Below, piece after piece: positions 1 to 5,012 of a stretch of 5,012 bases of DNA. The translations under genes were made by a program, and so were the position numbers. The stretch is from Chitinophagaceae bacterium (lineage in GTDB: Bacteria > Bacteroidota > Bacteroidia > Chitinophagales > Chitinophagaceae): the NCBI GenBank assembly GCA_003167015.1, contig PMUF01000190.1:1-5012 (forward strand), read 5' to 3'. Position 1 is the stretch's first letter; every line of letters begins with the position of its first letter. Under the pieces are notes generated by a model. That model was not told the origin of the DNA. It did no database searches and saw nothing but the letters and a program-made list of their open reading frames with translations.

Positions 1-383
1 ATTTCAAGGAGCAACTCGACCCCGCGAGGCCGGCCATCTGGCTGGGCGATCTGAATGTCGCGCCCGAGCCGGTGGACGTCTACCACCCGGACCGCCGCGT
101 CAACGATCCCGATTTCCACAGCGATGCCCGCGAGGCCTATCGCCACGCCGCCGGGTGGGGATTCACCGATGTCTTTCGCCAACTCTACCCCGACCGCAAG
201 ATCTACACGTTCTGGGATTATTTCCGCAATGCCTTTGGCCGCAACGCAGGCCTGCGCATTGACCATTTCCTGCTCAGCCCCACCATCAGTTATCGCCTGA
301 CCGCCGCCGGTGTCGACCGCCAGGTCCGCGGCTGGGAGAAAACCAGCGATCATGCCCCCGTCTGGATCGAACTGGCTGGCTAA
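1..383 (+). CDS. xth: Exodeoxyribonuclease III, C-terminal part (5' end outside window)
   Basis: This is the C-terminal part of an exonuclease III/AP endonuclease, a Mg-dependent enzyme of the endonuclease/exonuclease/phosphatase fold that cuts DNA at abasic sites and removes nucleotides 3'->5' in base-excision repair in the cytoplasm. The frame is open from the left edge (first full codon at position 3) to TAA at 381-383, about 126 residues, so roughly half of a typical 250-270 residue protein is missing upstream. Family motifs are visible in order: GDLNVAP, with the metal/catalytic Asp at 48-50 and Asn at 54-56; a YTFWDYFRNAF segment; RIDH, with the Asp at 261-263; and SDHAPVW, with the catalytic His at 351-353. 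All core active-site residues of this half are intact. GC is about 64% over the first 360 bases, well above the next gene. The RGWEKTSDHAPVW ending is, as I recall, more like proteobacterial-type Xth than the common Bacteroidota form. Family assignment is firm; exact subfamily is inferred. Confidence 0.93.
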   Translation, partial: FKEQLDPARPAIWLGDLNVAPEPVDVYHPDRRVNDPDFHSDAREAYRHAAGWGFTDVFRQLYPDRKIYTFWDYFRNAFGRNAGLRIDHFLLSPTISYRLTAAGVDRQVRGWEKTSDHAPVWIELAG

Positions 384-403
384 GTCAAAAAAAACAGTTC
401 TGC

Positions 404-414
404 TATAATCTTTG
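404..414 (+). promoter_or_regulatory. Possible promoter -7/-10 element upstream of the lipoprotein gene
   Basis: The AT-rich gap after xth holds TATAATCTTTG, which combines a perfect sigma70-like TATAAT (404-409) with a near match to the Bacteroidota -7 box TAnnTTTG (TA at 406-407, TTTG at 411-414, one extra base between). No clear -33 TTTG is found about 20 bases upstream. If it is used, transcription would begin about 35-40 bases before the ATG at 458. A weak 5-bp hairpin (407-411 / 416-420) overlaps it. Tentative. Confidence 0.27.
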
Positions 415-457
415 GAGATTTTACTGTATTTTGTCGGGCAACCAATATTCAATACCT

Positions 458-1015
458 ATGACCCGCATTTTCAGCATGTCAGTATCGCTTTTTATTGCCC
501 TTATCTTCCTTTTGGGGTTTCAAACGACTTTCACTTCGTGTACAAAGACCACTACCCATTACGACACCGTGACCGTTACCAAAACGGATACCACCGTTAA
601 GACGGACACAGTAGCATTGAGTGATACGGCCGTTACCGCGCAGCTCCTGTCAGCTAGCCCTTGGGAACTGCAATATACCAGGATGGTAAGCGGTGACAGT
701 ATTATCTATTATACCAGGGGCGGCGCTTACAATGAAAATTTTGATGCGGAACTGATCACTTTTAATTCGAACCTTACGGGGACTTTTGTAGATCCAACCG
801 GAACCTCGCATTCGTTTACCTGGTCCTGGTCCAACTCAACTAACACCCAGATAACTTTGATCATCACTACAGGTATCCCTATACAGCCTACCGAAACCGT
901 TGTTTGGGATAATCTAAGGTTCAAAAACGATTCTCTGCTCTTCGATCAATACGATAGCCTGGGAACTCTTAACCAACAGGGCGAATGCGTGATGATCCCC
1001 CTCTCAACGCTGTAA
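458..1015 (+). CDS. Small outer-envelope lipoprotein, lipocalin-like body (hypothetical)
   Basis: Predicted 185-residue lipoprotein of unknown function. From the ATG at 458 it begins with a short basic n-region (MTR), a hydrophobic core (residues ~7-20) and a lipobox-like FTSC with Cys28 as the lipidation site, a relaxed lipobox of the Bacteroidota kind. No acidic surface-export signal follows the Cys, so a periplasm-facing location is more likely than the cell surface (inference). Residues ~36-60 are a tether rich in Thr, Asp and Val (DTVTVTKTDTT and similar), then Trp69 opens a beta-rich domain (SPWELQYTRM, ...LITFNSNLTGTFVDPTG..., ...FTWSWS..., ...NLRFKNDSLLFDQYD) whose alternating pattern resembles small lipocalin-like Bacteroidota domains. 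The frame is also open to a TTG at 431, but the ATG gives a normal signal peptide; an ATG at 476 is a shorter alternative. No strong Shine-Dalgarno site is seen. GC is about 46%, low for this window. Its 3' end overlaps the opposing propeller gene by 12 bases. Confidence 0.78.
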   Translation: MTRIFSMSVSLFIALIFLLGFQTTFTSCTKTTTHYDTVTVTKTDTTVKTDTVALSDTAVTAQLLSASPWELQYTRMVSGDSIIYYTRGGAYNENFDAELITFNSNLTGTFVDPTGTSHSFTWSWSNSTNTQITLIITTGIPIQPTETVVWDNLRFKNDSLLFDQYDSLGTLNQQGECVMIPLSTL

Positions 1016-1032
1016 ATGAATGGGGATCATCA
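990..1032. repeat. Perfect 11-bp inverted repeat spanning both convergent stop codons; possible bidirectional terminator
   Basis: TGATGATCCCC at 990-1000 is matched exactly by its reverse complement GGGGATCATCA at 1022-1032, with a 21-base loop. The loop contains the lipoprotein stop TAA (1013-1015) and the propeller-gene stop TGA (complement of 1004-1006). A hairpin here could end or stabilise transcripts from both sides. No U-tract follows the stem in either direction, so it is not a classical intrinsic terminator. The repeat is certain; the termination role is inference. Confidence 0.7.
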
Positions 1033-1993
1033 AAATATTATCGCTGGAATTGCACCAGTTGTCATTCTCTTTCTCCAGCTCGTCATAGTTCAACGCATGG
1101 CTTCTATCTCGATCATAGAACCCTTTCGTCCGCGGACTAGAGAAAAATAACATTTTCCCGTCATGCGATACATACGGGGACGAGTTCCCATCCCCTGTGT
1201 TGACCTGCGGACCCAATTTCCGCGCCGCCGACCAGCCCTCGCCCTGCCGGAAGGCAAGGTAAATGTCTGACCCATTTAAAAAGATGATGTATTTCTCATC
1301 GGCAGAAACAAAAGGGTCCTGAACGGACTCGACGCCCTCAATATGGAGCATCTTCGGTTCGTCATAATGATCTCCAAGCCAGACCGCATAATAACCCTGC
1401 ATCCCCTTATTCCCTTCCCGGTCACGCGAACACCAGTAAAGTGTCCCCCTGGCGCTGACGCAAGGAGCATAGTTGTTACCGGAATCGATATTCACCTGCC
1501 CGTCCACATGATGCGGCCTGCCCCATTGATCATCGCCGGTCCGCTCAACATACCAGAGATGGAAATTGGCGTTGGGCTTATCCTGTGCCGCTCCCGCCAA
1601 CGGCCGGTTGGACGTAAAGAACAGCCTGGTCCCGTCAGGGCTGACGAATGGATCGGTATCCCTCCACAATCCTGAAAAGGTGGCCACCTCCGGCCGCTGC
1701 CATACGCCATCCCTGTACCTGGAAAAGCAGACGGTCCAAAACCTGGACCCCCGTGAAAAATACACTGTCTTATTATCAGGGCTGAACGAAGTGCCCCATT
1801 CGTCGAACCGCGAAGAAACGACACCCGGCGCAAAAGCCCGCGCCTCGACATTGCTGTCGATAAGGTCATCCTTTGCAATAGCAGACGAATGATCCTGGCA
1901 ATAAGCCGCCACAGGCAGCCAGCCCCCGGCAGCAGCAGCAATCAAAAGTCGGAGTAACAGATGCATGGTATAATTTTCCCTAAAACTGATCAT
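1004..1993 (-). CDS. Exported PD40/TolB-like beta-propeller protein
   Basis: A 329-residue secreted or periplasmic protein made of PD40 (WD40-like, TolB-type) propeller blades. At least five copies of the blade signature, roughly xxSpDgkxlfFsS, are visible: SFSPDNKTVYFS (69-80), FVSPDGTRLFFTS (116-128), CVSARGTLYWCS (178-189), FVSADEKYIIFLN (228-240) and YVSHDGKMLFFSS (274-286). The spacing between them is 40-60 residues. Such propellers usually bind proteins or ligands; no catalytic domain is fused and no specific role can be read. The N-terminus carries a Sec signal peptide (hydrophobic stretch ~11-30, ending VAAYCQD). The ATG at 1993 follows GGGGGAAGG on the minus strand. The in-frame ATG at 1966 (Met10) gives a more compact signal peptide and is a real alternative start. 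It is divergent from the permease gene 113 bases away, and its last 12 bases overlap the lipoprotein gene in antisense. Family confidence is high, function unknown. Confidence 0.85.
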   Translation of the reverse strand: MISFRENYTMHLLLRLLIAAAAGGWLPVAAYCQDHSSAIAKDDLIDSNVEARAFAPGVVSSRFDEWGTSFSPDNKTVYFSRGSRFWTVCFSRYRDGVWQRPEVATFSGLWRDTDPFVSPDGTRLFFTSNRPLAGAAQDKPNANFHLWYVERTGDDQWGRPHHVDGQVNIDSGNNYAPCVSARGTLYWCSRDREGNKGMQGYYAVWLGDHYDEPKMLHIEGVESVQDPFVSADEKYIIFLNGSDIYLAFRQGEGWSAARKLGPQVNTGDGNSSPYVSHDGKMLFFSSPRTKGFYDRDRSHALNYDELEKENDNWCNSSDNILMIPIHLQR

Positions 1994-2106
1994 CCTTCCC
2001 CCGCTGGCAAAATGAATTCAACCAACCAGCCCATTTCTTTAACGATATCCCACCAAATAGGATGAACGGCTACATAACCTCACGCCACTTTTCGTAAGTT
2101 AGTATC
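1994..2106. promoter_or_regulatory. Divergent intergenic region between propeller and permease genes
   Basis: This 113-base AT-richer stretch separates two divergent starts, so it should contain a promoter for each, unless the propeller gene begins at 1966 and widens the gap. I could not find a convincing Bacteroidota TAnnTTTG box in either direction. Partial matches on the minus strand are CATTTTG (complement of 2017-2023) and CTATTTGG (complement of 2052-2059). No strong Shine-Dalgarno site precedes the permease ATG. Promoter content is inferred from layout only. Confidence 0.35.
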
Positions 2107-4557
2107 ATGTACAAAAATTACTGGCTCGTAGCCATCCGCAACATGAACCGCAGCAAAGTCTTCTCCCTGATCAATATCCTTGGTCTGGCCATAGGCATGA
2201 CCTGCTGCTTCCTTATCCTGCTCTACGTCAGGGACGAATTAAGCTACGACCGGTTCCATCAAAAGGCCGATCGCATCTACCGCGTCACCTATCTGCCGAA
2301 ATTTGCCGGCCTCACCAAACCCCTGCCGGTCCTTTCTCCGGCCGCATCCCCCCTGCTGAAAAATTACTTCCCGGAAATCGAGACGTCTGCCCGTCTCTTC
2401 CAACGGACCGCCGCCATTCAGCAAGGCATCTCGAAATTCGATGAACAACGGTTTTTCTTCGCAGACCCGGCATTATTGAACATTTTCACTTTCCGCTTCC
2501 TGCAGGGGACCCCCGCTACAGCCCTGAAAAACACCTTCTCCGTGGTGCTCTCCGCCAAAACCGCCAAAAAATATTTCGGCAACGAATCAGCCCTCGGCAA
2601 AACCCTCCTGCTCGATGGCCAATATCCCCTCGTCGTCTCCGGTGTGGTCGCAGATTTCCCAGACAACTCTCACCTCCACCTCGACCTCATATCGAACTAC
2701 GAAACCATGTTCGCCACCATTCCCGAAGCAGCCCGGAAAAACCTTCCTTATAATTGGATCATCAGCCACTCCCTCACCTATGTCCTGCTGAAACCAGGAC
2801 AACAGCCGGCCTCCGTCGACGCCCGCTTCCCCTCCTTCCTAAAGAAATATGCCCCGTCTGAATTTTCCGGCGGTATCGAATATAAACTCCAGCCTCTCAC
2901 ATCCATCCATTTGCATTCCGATCTTCTTCTGGAGGTCGAACCCGTCAGCAACATCCTGTATGTCTATATATTTCTGGGTATCGCCTTCATCACCCTGTTG
3001 ATCGCCGGCATCAATTTCGTCAACCTGTCCACCGCCAGGTCCCTCCGCCGCGCCAAAGAAGTAGGCATGCGCAAGGTACTGGGGGCCGAAAAACGACAGC
3101 TCATCGGCCAGTTCCTCGGCGAATCGCTCCTGCTCAGCTTCGGGGCCTTCCTGTTGTCTGGCATACTGGTCATCGTTCTCCTCCCGCTTTTCAATGACCT
3201 CACCGAAAAACAGTTTACGGTAACCGCTATTGTCGCAGATGGGCTCCTGATGTCCTCCTTTGTATTGATCTTTATTTTGGCAGGACTGCTTGCCGGCCTT
3301 TACCCCGCCTTTTTCTTATCCGGCTTCGACGCCGCGACAACGCTGAAAAGGGATTTCACCGGTGGCAACAACCGCGGCGGGATTTTACGCCGCTCCCTGC
3401 TGGTCTTCCAGTTCGCCGCCTCCGTTGCGCTTATGGTCGCTACCCTGGTCGTATTTCGCCAGCTGCAATTTATCCGGTCGATGGACCTCGGCTTTCAAAA
3501 AGATGACGTGCTCGTGGTCTCCGTTAAAACGACAAATCTCAATGCGATTTTCGATTCGCCCAACGATACGCTTTATCAGCGACTGCAAAGCTTCCGGCAG
3601 GCTGTCCTGGGCAACCCGCAGGTACAGGCAGTCACCTTGTCCAATGTACAGCCTGGCCAGGGCGGCGTCTCCCTGGAAGTAATACCCGAAGGGTTCTCCG
3701 CAAAAGATAACCTCTTTGCGATGGACATGAAGGTGGATGAGAATTTTATCCCCGCCTACGGCATGCAGCTGGCCGCCGGACGAAATTTCTCGGAATCCTT
3801 CGGTTCGGACAAAACCAGCGCCATAATCATCAACGAAACGGCTGTAAAAAGATACCATTGGAAAAGCCCGGAAGAAGCCATTGGGAAAACGATCGCCCTG
3901 CCCGGCCCCGGGAACACCATCAACAAGCGGGCAACCGTCATCGGCGTCGTCAAAGATTTTCATACGCAGTCTCTGTTCCAGCCTATCGACGTACTGATGA
4001 TGGACATGGACCCCAGCCAGTTCAATACCTTCTCCATCAGGATCCGCCCCGATAACACTGCTGCAACGATCGCCTTTCTGCAAAACAAATGGAACGCATG
4101 GTTCCCCGACAGGAATTTCACCTATGACTTCCTCGACAAGCAGCTCGACGGACAATATGCAAAAGAACAGCAGCTGGGCAAGATCATCGGCAATTTTTCC
4201 ACCCTCGCCGTCTTCATTTCCTGCCTCGGCCTGTTCGGCCTCATCGCACTCGTGGCACAGCAACGCACCAGGGAAATCGGCATCCGGAAAGTACTCGGCG
4301 CCTCGGTCCCGGGAATTATCGTACTCGTGTCAAAAGATTTTCTGAAATTGATCGTGGTGGCCATCGCTATCGCGATCCCTGTCGCCTGGTTCGCGATGTA
4401 TCAATGGCTGAACAGCTTTTTCTATAGAACCTCCATCAGTGGATGGATATTCCTCACCGCCGGCCTGGCCGCCATCGGCATCGCCCTGATCACTATCAGC
4501 TTCCAGGCTATCAAAGCAGCCCTCGCAAACCCGATCCGCAGCCTTAGATCAGACTAG
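2107..4557 (+). CDS. ABC transporter permease, two-module MacB/FtsX-like
   Basis: An 816-residue inner-membrane permease of the MacB/FtsX (type VII ABC) class, in the duplicated form typical of Bacteroidota: 4+4 membrane helices and two large periplasmic domains. Order: cytoplasmic start (YKNYWLVAIRNMNRSK), TM1 ~18-41, MacB-type periplasmic domain ~46-278, TM2 ~283-307, cytoplasmic motif EVGMRKVLGA (318-327), TM3 ~340-362, TM4 ~379-404, then the second module with TM5 ~429-450, periplasmic domain ~455-690, TM6 ~695-717, motif EIGIRKVLGA (723-732), TM7 ~747-768, TM8 ~779-799, and the usual ending NPIRSLRSD. MacB relatives pass ATP-driven motion across the membrane to move periplasmic substrates such as antimicrobials, peptides or lipoproteins; the substrate here cannot be read. 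No ATP-binding subunit or membrane-fusion partner is encoded in the window, so the partner ATPase must be elsewhere. Length and both FtsX motifs are intact. The ATG at 2107 is favoured because the family's conserved N-terminus starts there. The 3' end faces the rhamnosidase gene 24 bases away. Confidence 0.95.
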   Translation: MYKNYWLVAIRNMNRSKVFSLINILGLAIGMTCCFLILLYVRDELSYDRFHQKADRIYRVTYLPKFAGLTKPLPVLSPAASPLLKNYFPEIETSARLFQRTAAIQQGISKFDEQRFFFADPALLNIFTFRFLQGTPATALKNTFSVVLSAKTAKKYFGNESALGKTLLLDGQYPLVVSGVVADFPDNSHLHLDLISNYETMFATIPEAARKNLPYNWIISHSLTYVLLKPGQQPASVDARFPSFLKKYAPSEFSGGIEYKLQPLTSIHLHSDLLLEVEPVSNILYVYIFLGIAFITLLIAGINFVNLSTARSLRRAKEVGMRKVLGAEKRQLIGQFLGESLLLSFGAFLLSGILVIVLLPLFNDLTEKQFTVTAIVADGLLMSSFVLIFILAGLLAGLYPAFFLSGFDAATTLKRDFTGGNNRGGILRRSLLVFQFAASVALMVATLVVFRQLQFIRSMDLGFQKDDVLVVSVKTTNLNAIFDSPNDTLYQRLQSFRQAVLGNPQVQAVTLSNVQPGQGGVSLEVIPEGFSAKDNLFAMDMKVDENFIPAYGMQLAAGRNFSESFGSDKTSAIIINETAVKRYHWKSPEEAIGKTIALPGPGNTINKRATVIGVVKDFHTQSLFQPIDVLMMDMDPSQFNTFSIRIRPDNTAATIAFLQNKWNAWFPDRNFTYDFLDKQLDGQYAKEQQLGKIIGNFSTLAVFISCLGLFGLIALVAQQRTREIGIRKVLGASVPGIIVLVSKDFLKLIVVAIAIAIPVAWFAMYQWLNSFFYRTSISGWIFLTAGLAAIGIALITISFQAIKAALANPIRSLRSD

Positions 4558-4581
4558 CCCGCAGTAATCACGCCGCCACCC

Positions 4582-5012
4582 TCACATCTCTACCGCCTGC
4601 TTCCCCGGATGCAACGCCTTTTCCTGCCCATTCCAATAAAAGCGTCCCTCTGTCCCGGGCGGCAGCTCGATCTCACCCCGAATGCCCGTGGCGCCATGGC
4701 GCACCAGATCGACACTGATCACCCCGTTCGGATGCGGCATCGACCCATGCACCTCCGTTAATGCCCCCAGCGCCGGCCGGATACTCACCACACTGAATCC
4801 CGGCGCAGCAGGTGTAATGCCGCACAACGTAGCCAGGAAATCGTAGATAGGACTCGCACTCCATGCATGGCAGTCCGACCGCGTAGGATCAGGATTCTCC
4901 GCAAACGTCGTCAGCCCGTTGGCAACCATGTCCCGCCACGGTGTCAGCGAAGAATAATATAGATCTCCCTTACCCGCTTTCACCAATGCCCGCGTCAGAT
5001 AAAACCGGTAAT
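4582..5012 (-). CDS. Alpha-L-rhamnosidase-like glycoside hydrolase (GH78), C-terminal part (5' end outside window)
   Basis: C-terminal ~143 residues of a GH78-type alpha-L-rhamnosidase, which removes terminal rhamnose from plant polysaccharides, glycosides or exopolysaccharides; such enzymes are usually exported in Bacteroidota. The frame is open from the right edge (YRFYLTRALVKAGKGD...) to TGA at 4582-4584, so an internal TTG at 4986 is not the real start. Visible are the last helices of the (alpha/alpha)6 barrel with GLTTFAENPDPTRSD and CHAWSASPIYDF, then the C-terminal beta-sandwich (GFSVVSIRPALG, HGSMPHPNGVISVDLVR, PPGTEGRFYWNG). The Glu of TTFAE (4897-4899) lies where the GH78 catalytic base is expected, just before the Ser/His-containing motif; this alignment is from memory and is inference. 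The general acid and N-terminal domains lie outside. GC is about 60-65% in sampled rows. It converges with the permease gene. Family call is strong; rhamnose specificity is inferred. Confidence 0.87.
   Translation of the reverse strand, partial: YRFYLTRALVKAGKGDLYYSSLTPWRDMVANGLTTFAENPDPTRSDCHAWSASPIYDFLATLCGITPAAPGFSVVSIRPALGALTEVHGSMPHPNGVISVDLVRHGATGIRGEIELPPGTEGRFYWNGQEKALHPGKQAVEM

Noticed and set aside
407..420. Small hairpin AATCT-TTGG-AGATT after xth as a terminator
   Set aside because: The stem is only 5 bp and AT-rich, and no continuous U-tract follows; it also overlaps the possible promoter element.
412..600. 62-codon plus-strand frame at the start of the lipoprotein gene
   Set aside because: It is in a different frame from the lipoprotein, which has a signal peptide, a lipobox and a natural end; the alternative has no such features.
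1492..1941. 149-codon minus-strand frame overlapping the propeller gene
   Set aside because: It shares the strand of the PD40 gene but in another frame, and its translation (Arg/Gly/Pro-rich) looks like an out-of-frame reading; the PD40 frame has clear repeats.
2062..2097. 11-codon mini-ORF (MNGYITSRHFS) ending 9 bases before the permease ATG, preceded by AGG
   Set aside because: A leader peptide is conceivable, but there is no attenuator-like hairpin or codon run, and such short frames occur by chance.
3385..4263. 292-codon open frame on the minus strand inside the permease gene
   Set aside because: It lies wholly antisense to a well-supported MacB/FtsX coding region, its translation shows no recognisable domain, and the long frame is explained by the GC-rich codon use of the permease.
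4691..4702. 12-bp perfect palindrome GCGCCATGGCGC
   Set aside because: It sits inside the rhamnosidase coding region (RHGATG codons) in GC-rich sequence, with no second copy or regulatory context.

Overview
The window looks like a chromosomal piece from a Bacteroidota member, most likely a Chitinophagaceae-type soil bacterium of moderately high GC. The reasons are the 816-residue two-module MacB/FtsX-like permease with no ATPase beside it, the Thr/Asp-rich lipoprotein with a short lipocalin-like body, the exported PD40 propeller protein, the GH78-type rhamnosidase tail, and the general lack of strong Shine-Dalgarno sites. The lineage is an inference from protein style; no marker gene is present.

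Layout from left to right. (1) The 3' end of an exonuclease III gene (xth, + strand) enters from the left edge and stops at 383. (2) After a short AT-rich gap comes a small lipoprotein gene (+, 458-1015). (3) A PD40/TolB-like beta-propeller gene (-, 1004-1993) converges on it, and the two coding regions overlap by 12 bases. A perfect 11-bp inverted repeat (990-1000 / 1022-1032) brackets both stop codons. (4) A 113-base divergent intergenic region (1994-2106) should hold the starts of the propeller gene and of the large permease gene. (5) The FtsX/MacB-type ABC permease (+, 2107-4557) fills half the window. (6) A 24-base convergent gap separates it from the C-terminal part of an alpha-L-rhamnosidase-like GH78 glycoside hydrolase (-, 4582 to beyond the right edge).

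The genes do not form one operon. Orientation changes at almost every boundary (+, +, -, +, -), so each is probably transcribed alone or with partners outside the window. By product they are DNA repair (xth), cell-envelope and export functions (lipoprotein, propeller, permease), and plant or exopolysaccharide rhamnose release (GH78).

Base composition is uneven. By hand count the xth fragment is about 64% GC, the lipoprotein gene about 46%, and sampled rows of the rhamnosidase fragment about 60-65%. I saw no RNA gene, CRISPR array, insertion sequence or phage gene, and nothing that supports a new multi-gene system. The most distinctive feature is the inverted repeat holding both convergent stop codons in its loop.
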